The notes beneath the pieces were generated by a model, which was given only the letters and a program-made list of their open reading frames with translations, did no database searches and was not told the DNA's origin. Shown here piece by piece: positions 16,613 to 25,588 of a DNA stretch of 64,000 nt. Every line of letters begins with the position of its first letter. Within the stretch, counting starts at the first letter, position 1. The translations under genes were made by a program, and so were the position numbers. Origin of the DNA: Methanolobus psychrotolerans (GTDB lineage Archaea > Halobacteriota > Methanosarcinia > Methanosarcinales > Methanosarcinaceae); contig NZ_MBKP01000003.1 in the NCBI RefSeq assembly GCF_002243045.1, forward strand, positions 1 to 64,000, written 5' to 3'.

Positions 16613-17194
16613 TCAAAGATGAAGATCCAGAGCTTTGAGTTCACGCTGGCTGTGATTTTTAATTATATTATTAAGTCTCATACGCACATTCTTTATTCCA
16701 TCTTCACTCGTAAAATGAGAAAGGACATCAGTGAGCTGGTCTATCATGAACTGATAATCACGCTCTGTCCCCGAATCCCTCAGTTTTTGCATTGCACCTT
16801 CAGCTATTTGTGAAGTCCACTCGTCATTTTTATAGTAGATCTTATCATCAACTTCAAGCTTCTTTCTTGCAACATCGTTATTGACCCTGGTAAAAATAAG
16901 TTCCACAGTATGCGGATCGCCCACGAATTCATTCATGAATTGCATAATATCCATTACAACTTCAAAATAAGGAATTTCAGGGTTCTCACAATCCTTGAAC
17001 ATCTGCATTAATTCAAGTCGTATATTCCTTTCTGCAGGCTTGAGGAGATAACTTGTAATATCATCTATTACAGCAGCACAACTCTCAACACCCATATTAG
17101 CCGACAGTTCATAAGTATTGCCTGACAATGCATTGTATCTACCATAATATTTCAATAAATTCTTACGCAATCGCTGCATATCTAAATTTGCCAA
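16613..17194 (-). CDS. Hypothetical helical protein
   Basis: A 193-residue, all-helical, soluble protein of no recognised family. It is the last gene of the minus-strand operon that begins at 23388. The TTG at 17194 has GGTGATG at a good distance; ATG at 17179 is an alternative. The composition (many Arg, Asp, Met; MQMFKDCENPEIPYFEVVMD; DQLTDVLSHFTSEDG) suggests an interaction scaffold. It ends 10 bases from the convergent KaiC-like gene. Confidence 0.65.
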   Translation of the reverse strand: MANLDMQRLRKNLLKYYGRYNALSGNTYELSANMGVESCAAVIDDITSYLLKPAERNIRLELMQMFKDCENPEIPYFEVVMDIMQFMNEFVGDPHTVELIFTRVNNDVARKKLEVDDKIYYKNDEWTSQIAEGAMQKLRDSGTERDYQFMIDQLTDVLSHFTSEDGIKNVRMRLNNIIKNHSQRELKALDLHL

Positions 17195-17222
17195 GACATC
17201 ACCTGAATCTTTTTATCATTTA

Positions 17223-17984
17223 TTAAATTTCAAATCCCTTAAGAAATGAATCCATTTCGTCCATGAGTTTATTATCCAGAAGCTCCCTTGAATTTTCAAA
17301 AAGCTGCTGGAAATCTCTGAGCTCTTCCTTTGATATGGACTTACCCATATTGTATTTAAACTTCAGTGCCTCATATCTTCCTATAAGCTCAGGCATGACC
17401 ATTCGCGGATAACTGCCAGCCATGACTTTTAATGTATCCTTAGCCCGAGGATATGGAAGTATCAGGTAATCCTTGTATCTGGGAGAAAGGCCATTGTTAT
17501 TTGGATTTAACCGTTTGAATTTCAGCTTATCTTTAAAGAACCTGGCTGCTCCCGGGTTGTCAGGCAACGTAATAACATTAGTTTCTAAATTTTTGACAGC
17601 AATCGCAAATAACAAACGTCCAATGCCTACATGACGGTGTGCCGGATGGATCTCTATGCTCCTGAGAAGATGAACAGAATAGTTCACAATATTCGTTTTG
17701 CCCCTGTAGGTCTTCTCTGTTTCATCGGATATTTTTTCAAATCGTGCAAAACCCAAAAGGTGCTCAGAACCCTGGATAGCAACAAAAAGTGAATGTCCCG
17801 AGCTTATTGAACTTTTCAGCAGGAAGTCATATGGCATACCAAACTTATTATGGAAATAATTGAAACCCACGTTATTGGCGTGTCCAATATCTATATTGAG
17901 CTGATCCACCGATGAGCCTGTTTCCAATAAACCATAGCTGACATGTCCAGCCATATGTAATATGCTCAAACCTTCAATCGACAT
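17223..17984 (-). CDS. GNAT acetyltransferase with helical tail
   Basis: A 253-residue protein with a GNAT fold: the acetyl-CoA loop is RSIEIHPAHRHVGIGRLLFA (motif A, R/Q-x-x-G-x-G/A type) at about residues 108-127, preceded by FVAIQGSEHLLGFARF and followed by the NPGAARFFKDKLKFKRL motif B. The C-terminal 60 residues (SKEELRDFQQLFENSRELL) form a probable helical extension not found in minimal GNATs. The gene lies 19 bases after the coiled-coil gene, in the CheF/KaiC operon. With a second GNAT and two deacetylases next door, protein acetylation is a reasonable inference. Confidence 0.75.
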   Translation of the reverse strand: MSIEGLSILHMAGHVSYGLLETGSSVDQLNIDIGHANNVGFNYFHNKFGMPYDFLLKSSISSGHSLFVAIQGSEHLLGFARFEKISDETEKTYRGKTNIVNYSVHLLRSIEIHPAHRHVGIGRLLFAIAVKNLETNVITLPDNPGAARFFKDKLKFKRLNPNNNGLSPRYKDYLILPYPRAKDTLKVMAGSYPRMVMPELIGRYEALKFKYNMGKSISKEELRDFQQLFENSRELLDNKLMDEMDSFLKGFEI

Positions 17985-18002
17985 TCTAGATCATCTAATA
18001 TT

Positions 18003-19625
18003 TCAAACATTAACTGGATCTGCAACAGAGTAGAAAGTATATCTTCCTTTTTTAGTTGAACTAACGAGTTGTTCCTGTTCCAGATATGACATTACAAGGG
18101 AAAGTTTTTCAAAATCAATTGAAACTCCATTTTCATTGATCTGTTTCTCAAGCTGTTTAAGGGTCGCAGAACCAAGAATCAAGAGCTGCCCGGTAATGAC
18201 ATCTTCTATCGGGATATCTGAAAATCGCCTGGGTTTTTGCTCTTCTGTAACATTTAGATGATATGGTTCTTCCTGCACTACTGAAAGATCATAACCCGTT
18301 TCCATTATATCCCGAGAGTTGAACACATTCTCCTGAAGCTGCTGCTGTTGAGAGGTGAGTATATTTTCCTGAACTTGTTGCTGTATGGAAGCAAGCATAT
18401 TTTCCACACTGGCTTTGAAAGATTCCATCTCACCGGATATAGCTATTATATCCTCTCTGCTGGCTTTTGAACCAACCATTTCTTCGATCCTTGACAGATC
18501 AGGAGCCTCAGTAAACTCAGATACATGATTTTCTGCAAGGGTAGAATTCCGGAATTCGACCAGATTTTTGTTCAGCTTATTAATCGCTCTTGTATGCAGA
18601 TTAACAGCTTTTGCTATACTTTTCATCTGTTCCCTTATATCAATGAGTTCCTGTGATTTTGAAGTGGCATCCTCAAGCTGGTTGTTTTGCAGTTCAGCTA
18701 TAAAACTGACATTTTCTGTAATATTGGACAATTCATTCTGGAATACACTAATATCAGCAACTATCTTATCAATGGAATGCTCATGTAACACCACTTTTTT
18801 AATAGTGTATTCCCGGCTTCCTGTTTCAACAAATGAGCGGAAATCCTGTGAATTATAATTTGGAACATGCTGGAAAAGTATTTTGAACAATTCTATATAG
18901 GTCCCATGTATCTGCTTTACAGAAACTATTTTGGAAGATATGGCATCAGAGAGACCTCTTATTATGAAAGAATCGTTCTCAAATCTGAAAAAATCGACTC
19001 CTGCACTGAACTGGCGTACACTCTCCCTGGCCTCTTCCACCATTTCAGCAGAATCTCTGTCGCCATACACACCAAGCATGGCGTTATAAATATCATTCAA
19101 AGTCTTTGCATAAGTGATCTCAAGGACATCCGGCGGAACCTTTGTAGCATCCAGAGATTCGGCATTTATTGAATCTTCTGCCTGGACAACACGTTTCAGT
19201 CTCTTGGAAAATTGAGCAAAATCCTTTTTGAGCTGTTTTAACTCGGCCTCATCCGCCCTTGTGTGAAGATTATTTTCTATAGAAGATAATAAACTTCCGT
19301 TTGAATCCAGAACTTCATTCATCTTTGTCTGAAGCTCCGTGAACCTTTCCTCAAATGCAAATAACCGGGACTGAAGTTCATCATTGAGTGCTTCAGCTTC
19401 TTTTAACCTGGACAACACATCTTCATCTGTTTCCTGGAAAACAGATTCATGGGAAATATCAGAGGAAACTCCAAAGTCATTAGTATCAACCAGTCCATCC
19501 ACATCTGTGTTTAGAACGACATCATTAGGCATAATTGCATGATCGTCTGTTTTCATTGCTTCTTTGCCTCCATAGACATGGTCTCCTTGATCAGAGGGAT
19601 TTAAGACACATATTTCATCATTCAT
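18003..19625 (-). CDS. Large coiled-coil protein with C-terminal winged helix
   Basis: A 540-residue protein. An acidic disordered start (about 1-65) is followed by coiled-coils (about 68-150 and 275-350), a globular middle (about 165-260), a Gln-rich linker (SIQQQVQEN, TSQQQQLQEN around 400-425) and a winged-helix-like domain (about 455-538: TGQLLILGSATLKQLEKQIN, then the wing LVSSTKKGRYTFYSVAD). No signal peptide or TM. It lacks the ArlD/E motif, so it is not an obvious archaellum scaffold. A GGTGATC site precedes the ATG. It could be the structural hub of the block, by inference. Confidence 0.65.
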   Translation of the reverse strand: MNDEICVLNPSDQGDHVYGGKEAMKTDDHAIMPNDVVLNTDVDGLVDTNDFGVSSDISHESVFQETDEDVLSRLKEAEALNDELQSRLFAFEERFTELQTKMNEVLDSNGSLLSSIENNLHTRADEAELKQLKKDFAQFSKRLKRVVQAEDSINAESLDATKVPPDVLEITYAKTLNDIYNAMLGVYGDRDSAEMVEEARESVRQFSAGVDFFRFENDSFIIRGLSDAISSKIVSVKQIHGTYIELFKILFQHVPNYNSQDFRSFVETGSREYTIKKVVLHEHSIDKIVADISVFQNELSNITENVSFIAELQNNQLEDATSKSQELIDIREQMKSIAKAVNLHTRAINKLNKNLVEFRNSTLAENHVSEFTEAPDLSRIEEMVGSKASREDIIAISGEMESFKASVENMLASIQQQVQENILTSQQQQLQENVFNSRDIMETGYDLSVVQEEPYHLNVTEEQKPRRFSDIPIEDVITGQLLILGSATLKQLEKQINENGVSIDFEKLSLVMSYLEQEQLVSSTKKGRYTFYSVADPVNV

Positions 19626-19639
19626 AACAGATCACCACA

Positions 19640-20410
19640 TCATACGAAAGACTCAAGTTTGTGTTTTATATCCGGTATCCATTCAGCCTCACAGATATCT
19701 GCCACATAATCACCATGCAGAGGACGTATCTGATCCCTTATGATCATTTCAACAAGCAAAGGCCACAGGTCTTCGGTCATCCATTTTGGAGATGAGGCAA
19801 TCTCATTGAAAGCCATTGCAAGCACCTGTTCAACCTCTCCCCTGCCCATGACACCGGTGATCTTCTCTTTTATATCAGCAAGAAGTTCCATGTTCTTTTT
19901 GTACTCCGAAGACTGGGTGTACATTTCATTGAAAACTATTTTAGACAATATACGCAACTCATCAGCTACTTCCGGAGGATAGCTTGCTAACTGCTCTGCA
20001 GACATGGGACGCTGTTCAAAGATATGTTGTATCACATGTCTTGCAATGGTTATCTTATCCATGTTTGCTGACAGATCGACCTTTCCCGTGAAAAGGGAGA
20101 TTAAAAGCGCTCCACGACCAACCGAAGAGAAAATGACAGTACCGAAGTCATATTCGATGACAGATTCTTTAAGTCCCATTGCAAGCTGCTGGCTCACATG
20201 AAGCAGGTTATGGCTGATAAGGTTTGTAAGCTCAAATATTTTAGGGCCGATACTATCCGGTATGTAGGATGCATATATCCTTCCATCTGCACCTGCAAAC
20301 AAAAGCACATCCACATCACTGGATTGGTGTGTCCTTTTCAGCTGTGCGACCAGAGCAAACTTCAGAAGAGAAACATCCTCAAGGTCATCTTTTGTTTTTT
20401 TAATTGACAC
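19640..20410 (-). CDS. Roadblock/LC7-like protein
   Basis: Residues about 15-125 resemble a roadblock/LC7 domain: VDVLLFAGADGRIYASYIPD is the first hairpin and FGTVIFSSVGRGALLISLF the matching strands. Such proteins (MglB, for example) bind and regulate GTPases or form signalling dimers. The C-terminal half is helical (LADIKEKITGVMGRGEVEQV). The start is GTG at 20410, decided by an AGGTGG site 5 bases upstream; an earlier in-frame start at 20455 would overlap the KaiC-like gene. It lies between the KaiC-like ATPase and the coiled-coil protein. No MglA-type GTPase is present in the window. Confidence 0.6.
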   Translation of the reverse strand: MSIKKTKDDLEDVSLLKFALVAQLKRTHQSSDVDVLLFAGADGRIYASYIPDSIGPKIFELTNLISHNLLHVSQQLAMGLKESVIEYDFGTVIFSSVGRGALLISLFTGKVDLSANMDKITIARHVIQHIFEQRPMSAEQLASYPPEVADELRILSKIVFNEMYTQSSEYKKNMELLADIKEKITGVMGRGEVEQVLAMAFNEIASSPKWMTEDLWPLLVEMIIRDQIRPLHGDYVADICEAEWIPDIKHKLESFV

Positions 20411-20429
20411 GTCAACCCACCTCATGCAG

Positions 20430-21500
20430 TCACTGGACAAATTCTTCCAGTTCACTTAAATTGTCGATCTCTATAAGGCCTTCATCATCTGAAGATGAAA
20501 CATCATCCAGCTCAATATTGTCAACATTCATGGTTACACCGGAGATATCACTGACATCCAATGGAACTTCCGAAGAGAGAGTAGCTTCTTTTCGTCTTAC
20601 AAGATCCTCTTTTGTCAATGCATCATTAAGACCCTGGGATTCGAAGAATATCTGGAGTGTTTCCTTCGGAGAGAATGGATATGACCAGTTCTCCTTAACG
20701 TAAACAAGGCGATCAAGCATCTTTTCGTTGGCTCCAAGATCTGCGGCCGTTCTTATAGCTTTGTCAAAGATATCATCATATTTGCGTACATCTTCAGCAG
20801 AGACCAACGGAGTGGTCCTTACAACAACGCCGACACCACGCACAAATATGTACGGATATACCTCTTCACCATGCCTTGTGGCACGCATCTTTATGATTTC
20901 AAGAGCCCTGTTAAAAGCACCTCCAATTGGCCTGTAAGTAAGGTGGACAGCACCATCTGACATGTAAATTGGAATCAGCACATCCTCACCAACAGTCTCC
21001 CCGGGTGTAGAATGTTCTTCAGTTGTAATAAGGACAGGACCAAGCTGTTTTAAAGTATAGAACAGCTTTGTGATAATCTCACGCTGTTCCTGCTTGTCCT
21101 GTACAGCCCATATAAGGGGAGTTAAAGGATCAATTATAACGCGGGTCTTTACTGCATAGTTTTTATTAGCTTCCACAAGCGCTGGGAGTTGCTCATCTAC
21201 AAGCTTTACAAAATCCCTACCTTTTGAATGGAAAAAGAACAGCTCCTTGCCATAGTACTCATCAAGATTAAAACCAAGCATCTTTGCTTCACGCATGATC
21301 TGTTCCGGAGGCTCTTCCATACTTATGTAGAGTCCATTTTCACCATGCTCAAGACCATAATTCAGGTATTGCATTGCAAAAGTAGATTTTCCGGTACCAC
21401 TTGAACCAACAACCAGAAGAGTCGTATTATCACGTACTCCGCCTTCAATGACCCTGTCAAGACCTGCGATCCCGGTTGGTATTCTCCTCTCACTACTCAT
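20430..21500 (-). CDS. KaiC-domain ATPase with acidic tail
   Basis: A 356-residue single KaiC domain. It opens RIPTGIAGLDRVIEGG, the family signature, with Walker A GSSGTGKST (residues 32-40), the KaiC segment GLYISMEEPPEQIMREA and Walker B in TRVIIDPLTPLIW. The domain ends near residue 240; an unstructured, highly acidic tail (about 300-356) follows. KaiC-type ATPases switch partners with ATP state and often sit in signalling operons. It overlaps the Sm-like gene upstream by 4 bases (ATGA) and has a strong GGAGGTG site, so the two are coupled. Size and tail exclude ArlH. Confidence 0.85.
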   Translation of the reverse strand: MSSERRIPTGIAGLDRVIEGGVRDNTTLLVVGSSGTGKSTFAMQYLNYGLEHGENGLYISMEEPPEQIMREAKMLGFNLDEYYGKELFFFHSKGRDFVKLVDEQLPALVEANKNYAVKTRVIIDPLTPLIWAVQDKQEQREIITKLFYTLKQLGPVLITTEEHSTPGETVGEDVLIPIYMSDGAVHLTYRPIGGAFNRALEIIKMRATRHGEEVYPYIFVRGVGVVVRTTPLVSAEDVRKYDDIFDKAIRTAADLGANEKMLDRLVYVKENWSYPFSPKETLQIFFESQGLNDALTKEDLVRRKEATLSSEVPLDVSDISGVTMNVDNIELDDVSSSDDEGLIEIDNLSELEEFVQ

Positions 21501-21847
21501 CTCAGCACCTCCAGAAATCCGAGGTCCTTTATTTTATGATCTGAATCTGGAAGCAGGGAGCCATCCTCGATCTTAAGTATAAGAGATTCATTACTGTCAA
21601 ATGGAAAACTCTTTTCTATATATACCGACTCAATAGCATGCCCTATTATCAACATACTATCGCTAACATCAACCCATCCGGTATCATTCTTTTTAACAAC
21701 ATTTTTCAAAAGGACATTGTTGCTCTTTTGGTCTATCCTTACACACTCGCCCCTGTAGTGTGAGTTATCCGTGATCACCCTGACAAATTCACCTATGAAC
21801 TCTCCCAGGTGATTATTTAATGAAACTGATCTGTAACCTGACATCAT
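21497..21847 (-). CDS. Small Sm/LSm-like barrel protein
   Basis: A 116-residue protein whose first 75 residues have the strand order of an Sm fold: GEFVRVITDNSHYRGECVRI (Sm1-like, with the Gly after the aromatic) and DSMLIIGHAIESVYIEK (Sm2-like, with I-x-G). The RNA-binding Asn of true Sm proteins is not clear, so a protein-protein role is as likely. The alternative is another small beta-barrel such as PilZ. It is translationally coupled to the KaiC ATPase downstream and follows the V4R gene by 4 bases. Confidence 0.5.
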   Translation of the reverse strand: MMSGYRSVSLNNHLGEFIGEFVRVITDNSHYRGECVRIDQKSNNVLLKNVVKKNDTGWVDVSDSMLIIGHAIESVYIEKSFPFDSNESLILKIEDGSLLPDSDHKIKDLGFLEVLR

Positions 21848-21851
21848 ATCC

Positions 21852-22766
21852 CTACTGATTTTTTTTCATTTTTGCAAGAAGTTCGGCAAAACTATCGGTC
21901 TTTTTGGCTTCTTCCTGCAGTTTTTTAGTCTCCTCGGAGACAACAGGTGCAGGAGGTACAACTCCTACGTTTTGCTCTGACTGTACTGTTTTGGCCATTG
22001 CGCCAAAAGCACCGCCAAAAGTATTGTGCGTGGCAGCAATTGAAGAAAGTTCTTCTTTAAGTTTCCACGGAGGATCGAATTTCTTTTCATCGACTTTTAT
22101 TGTACTTGCAAATTGCATGTAAGCAGTGCCTATTTCTGATAAACGGCCGTTTTCCAGTAATTTGTATACGGTCAATGCCCGTACCCTGTCCTTTAATTCA
22201 TTATCATCGACCGGTGGCCTGACACCTGAGAGTATCATCTTATCATACTCATCCAGCATCACCTGGTATGCGGATATAGGCTGGAGGTCCACTTTGAATT
22301 TGCACGCAGAATTGCCATTTTTGATACATTCGATCTCTTCAACTGAACACTCAAGTTCAAGATCCTCTCTAAAGAACCTGTGAAGGGCATCTGTTGTAGC
22401 TACACACACTTTCTGGTTGTTGAGTGCCGGATAGAAATTACACACAGGGTTGTTGGGAACTGCAAAAATGTAATGCATTGGAGCATATGAGATCAATTGC
22501 ATGTTACCGAGACCGATTTCCCGGAACATTTCCATATGGAAACGATAAAGTGAAGTGGCTCTTATCGCCTCAATTGTACTTGCCTTGAGGAATTCCCTGG
22601 TCCCACTCCATGGAACTTTTACTTTAGGGAACCTTTCGCTGATGTTCTGCTGTAATTTGAGCAGTGCACCAAAAGCGCCCATAGACTGTGCAAAACTACC
22701 ATCTGATATCGAAGGAGGACCTCCGGCAGAGGCTGTCATGAAAGGAGGAAGGCCAGGATCTGCCAT
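21852..22766 (-). CDS. V4R-domain sensor protein
   Basis: This 304-residue protein has a V4R (4-vinyl-reductase) domain at about residues 60-165. The hallmark is the C-terminal Cys pair region ELECSVEEIECIKNGNSACK; additional Cys residues (CNFYPALNNQKVC) could bind a metal or small molecule. V4R domains sense ligands such as hydrocarbons or tetrapyrroles. The N-terminal 35 residues are Gly/Pro/Ser-rich and the C-terminal 70 residues are low-complexity with a coiled end. A GGAGG site precedes the ATG. It is the second gene of the CheF-like operon and probably its input sensor, by inference. Confidence 0.72.
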   Translation of the reverse strand: MADPGLPPFMTASAGGPPSISDGSFAQSMGAFGALLKLQQNISERFPKVKVPWSGTREFLKASTIEAIRATSLYRFHMEMFREIGLGNMQLISYAPMHYIFAVPNNPVCNFYPALNNQKVCVATTDALHRFFREDLELECSVEEIECIKNGNSACKFKVDLQPISAYQVMLDEYDKMILSGVRPPVDDNELKDRVRALTVYKLLENGRLSEIGTAYMQFASTIKVDEKKFDPPWKLKEELSSIAATHNTFGGAFGAMAKTVQSEQNVGVVPPAPVVSEETKKLQEEAKKTDSFAELLAKMKKNQ

Positions 22767-22800
22767 TTACAATGCCTCCTTTTTGGTGATCGGATTCATC

Positions 22801-23388
22801 TCACATCATCTCCCTTATTTGCTTTTGACCCTGTTCTGTAAGTGTTCCTGAAGTGTCACACAAATTCTGCTCCCTCAGACTCTTAAAACTGTTAGTCAGT
22901 GTGTCGTTATCAACACCTATGAAGAAAACCAGCTTCTGTAAATCATTTACACCTGTGTAAAGCATGTAAAGAAGCTTTTTATCAACATCAGTAAGCGATT
23001 GTTTTTTCGGAGGTGTGCCACACATTGGCTGAAGATAGGTCTTTAACGTATTGATAACGGCTTCATTGCCTGCCAATAATGCAGTGGCTGAAGCTGTTGC
23101 TCCTTCTACGACAGATGATGGCTGAAGATAATCTATCATGAGTACATGTGAAGTACCGATAGTCCTCTGTGCTTTCATCCGGATAGGATCAGTGACCTCT
23201 CTGCCTACCATTGTAATGCTTTTTAGAGGTATTGTTATCCATCCTCCTCCTTCGGAGAACCACAGGTTCAAGTTGGTAAGATATAGAACACCCTTTTCCC
23301 AATTATCGGAATACAGGGAATTACCCATCATCACTGCTTTATAAATATAAGTTAAATCTACTTTTGCGATACCCTGCTCTTGAGCCAT
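22801..23388 (-). CDS. CheF-like archaellum adaptor protein
   Basis: A 195-residue protein that fits the archaeal CheF architecture. The N-terminal PH-like half has NWEKGVLYLTNLNLWF followed by ITIPLKSITMVGREV; the C-terminal half is a winged helix (LTDVDKKLLYMLYTGVNDLQ, then IGVDNDTLTNSFKSL). In haloarchaea CheF links the chemotaxis response regulator to the archaellum switch. It is the first gene of the operon running to 16613; the 214-base AT-rich gap upstream (23404-23617) is its likely promoter. The start at 23388 (MAQEQGIAKVDL) is preferred to 23403, with GGGG upstream. Confidence 0.65.
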   Translation of the reverse strand: MAQEQGIAKVDLTYIYKAVMMGNSLYSDNWEKGVLYLTNLNLWFSEGGGWITIPLKSITMVGREVTDPIRMKAQRTIGTSHVLMIDYLQPSSVVEGATASATALLAGNEAVINTLKTYLQPMCGTPPKKQSLTDVDKKLLYMLYTGVNDLQKLVFFIGVDNDTLTNSFKSLREQNLCDTSGTLTEQGQKQIREMM

Positions 23389-23617
23389 TTGGAAAGACCC
23401 CATACTAATAAATTATATATCTAGTATTATAATTATAGTTAATATTGTATTGACTATATTAATACTCTTCTGTTGAACAATAAAAATAACATAATTTTGT
23501 TTTTTAAAAATATATAAATATGGCTTTCAAATAAAAACAGTTTCTAGATCAAACTTAGAAAGTACGTATTGAAAACAATTAATTGGAATGAAGAATAAAG
23601 AAATATCCTCTGATTTC

Positions 23618-24496
23618 TTATGTGAATGGCTTTTTAAGGGGAAGGAAATACCGTTCAATATGGCAGTTTGCACAAATAAAAGCAGTACCTTTCTTTTTAC
23701 CTATGACTTGATATTTATATACTATAGAATGTCCGCATTTGCAGGGAGACATCATTTTTTGCTCCCCGACAAACTTACCATCAAATACCACAGGACCCTT
23801 TGGGTCAGCAGCCTCTTTATTCTGAGATAGAACCGGAAAATCATTTTTATCTTCGGCAGCAACAGTAGTATCAATAACAACAGATTCAGTTAATGTTGGT
23901 GTCCTAGTACACTTATTCATAGCCTCAATACCTGATTCCTTCGGGAATATCTTCATCCTGCATGATCTGATGTTTTCTTCAAGTAAAGAAATGCCTTCAA
24001 AAGATAGCAATTCCTTCTTATTATCTTCCAATATGAGATAACCGGGATAATTACTGAGATTAACCGGAGAATTTACAGGCGGTTCTACAAAATTGAGAGA
24101 TTCAAAAAACATCTTTGCAGTCTTGTTCACAGGCTTTGTTATTATGTGACCAAGAAGTATGCGGGATATAAGGAAAAACATATTTTTTCCCATACCCCTC
24201 CTTGCAAGCTGCGGAGATACCTCAATACCACGCAGCACATACACAGGTTTTCCATCAACTGAAGAACAACTCCATTTTTCATTCATGGACCATCCGACAA
24301 CAGTATTACCTGATATTGCCAGCACTAATTCCACCGTAGGTCTTTTAAGCCAGCTGTTAAAATTTGAAAAATAATCTGCCATACCAAGATATTTTCTGAA
24401 ATAGCTGAACTCACCTATCTTCAACTTGTCCAGCTCAAAAGCATGCTCAAGTTTACAAAAAGATATACCATCTTCAGTTCTTGCAAGTTCAAACAT
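23618..24496 (-). CDS. GNAT acetyltransferase with zinc-ribbon tail
   Basis: A 292-residue protein with an N-terminal GNAT domain (about 1-160): VVGWSMNEKWSCSSVDGKPV, then the acetyl-CoA loop RGIEVSPQLARRGMGKNMFF, then the NKTAKMFFESLNFVEPP motif B. A linker of about 70 residues leads to a C-terminal zinc ribbon with CKC and CANC pairs (about residues 252-285). The zinc ribbon suggests a protein or nucleic-acid target. It directly follows the two deacetylase genes in the same operon (15-base gap), so acetylation and deacetylation enzymes are co-expressed. It differs from the GNAT at 17223 in its tail but shares the loop style. Confidence 0.75.
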   Translation of the reverse strand: MFELARTEDGISFCKLEHAFELDKLKIGEFSYFRKYLGMADYFSNFNSWLKRPTVELVLAISGNTVVGWSMNEKWSCSSVDGKPVYVLRGIEVSPQLARRGMGKNMFFLISRILLGHIITKPVNKTAKMFFESLNFVEPPVNSPVNLSNYPGYLILEDNKKELLSFEGISLLEENIRSCRMKIFPKESGIEAMNKCTRTPTLTESVVIDTTVAAEDKNDFPVLSQNKEAADPKGPVVFDGKFVGEQKMMSPCKCGHSIVYKYQVIGKKKGTAFICANCHIERYFLPLKKPFT

Positions 24497-24511
24497 TTGA
24501 TCAACTACCTG

Positions 24512-25588
24512 TTAAGTTCGGGTCCACAAGCCCCAGTATGGTTCCAGCCTCATTTTCAGAAGGGACAAACTATTGTTGAAGTCTTTTCTGGTTTTGGCAT
24601 GCCTTGAAGCAAGCAGGTCTATCTGGTCTACTTCATCCTTAATGTTGCTTTCGCCTGTCAATGCACGCAGTACAACGGACGTAAGCAGACCAAGATCTTC
24701 GTGATAACCACCTTCCAGCAAAGTTACAATGTTCCATTTACTTGCAAGTTTAAATATAATTCGATAGTAACCATCGATTGTTAGGTTCAGTTTGGTCAGA
24801 GACTCCTTATAGTAAGCATCAAAACCACATTCAAGGATAACTATCTGGGGATCGAACTTTGTAAGTACTTTTTCTACCACTTCATCATAGAATATACCAT
24901 ATTCAGGATTACCGGATTCCGGAGGCATTTCCATATTTATACAATAGCCAAGTGCAGGCCTTGCACCAATATCCCGGATAAAACCCTTGTACGGATAAAG
25001 AGTGGACTGGTCCTGGTGGACAGATATGCAAAGGACGCTTGGATCAGTCTCAAATACAGCATATGTCCCATCAGAAGCATGAGCATCGATATTTAAGATC
25101 GCAATTCGCTCAAAGCCGTGTACTTCCTGGAGATACCTGGCAAGTATGCCAGAGTTATTGAAAAGACAAAATCCACTGGAAGCATCGGGTCCTGCATGAT
25201 GCCCAGGAGGACGTATCAGGGCAAAAGAATGTTTGCACTTACCCGTGGCAACAAGAATTCCTGCGTTCAGTACACACCCCACCGCCTGCAAGAGGACTTC
25301 ATAAGAAGAAGGACATACATATACATCCTTACCAGGACTTGATCGGGGGTCTTTTACACAGGACTTTATAAATTTAATATACTTAACCGTGTGAACACGC
25401 AGTATATCCCTTACAGAAGCTGGCTCTGATGCATAAATATGATAATGAATGCCAGTTACAAGATCACTGTTCGCAAGGTATTCAAGTATATTCCTTATAC
25501 GGGATGGGTTTTCAGGACTTGGAAAACCATTAAGAAAAGAGTCATGCAAGTAATGATTCTCATTAAAGGTTATTCCAACAGGGATCAT
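24512..25588 (-). CDS. Histone deacetylase-family enzyme
   Basis: A 358-residue zinc deacetylase of the class II HDAC/AcuC/acetylpolyamine amidohydrolase superfamily. The catalytic set is complete: the His pair H130-H131 in RPPGHHAG, zinc ligands D168 and H170 in NIDAHASDGT and D257 in ECGFDAYY, and the catalytic Tyr295 in EGGYHED. It should hydrolyse acetyl-lysine or a related acetylamide in the cytosol. Its ATG overlaps the stop of the preceding HDAC gene (ATGA), so the two deacetylases are coupled and may form a heteromer. A GNAT gene follows. No acetoin-utilisation genes are near, which argues for a protein target. Confidence 0.88.
   Translation of the reverse strand: MIPVGITFNENHYLHDSFLNGFPSPENPSRIRNILEYLANSDLVTGIHYHIYASEPASVRDILRVHTVKYIKFIKSCVKDPRSSPGKDVYVCPSSYEVLLQAVGCVLNAGILVATGKCKHSFALIRPPGHHAGPDASSGFCLFNNSGILARYLQEVHGFERIAILNIDAHASDGTYAVFETDPSVLCISVHQDQSTLYPYKGFIRDIGARPALGYCINMEMPPESGNPEYGIFYDEVVEKVLTKFDPQIVILECGFDAYYKESLTKLNLTIDGYYRIIFKLASKWNIVTLLEGGYHEDLGLLTSVVLRALTGESNIKDEVDQIDLLASRHAKTRKDFNNSLSLLKMRLEPYWGLWTRT

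Noticed and set aside
18003-19625. 540-residue coiled-coil protein as ArlD/ArlE (FlaD/E)
   Set aside because: The Trp/Tyr-containing motif of the archaellum D/E domain is absent and the C-terminus is a winged helix instead.
20430-21500. KaiC ATPase as ArlH (FlaH)
   Set aside because: It is much longer than ArlH, has an acidic tail, and no arlI or arlJ gene follows.
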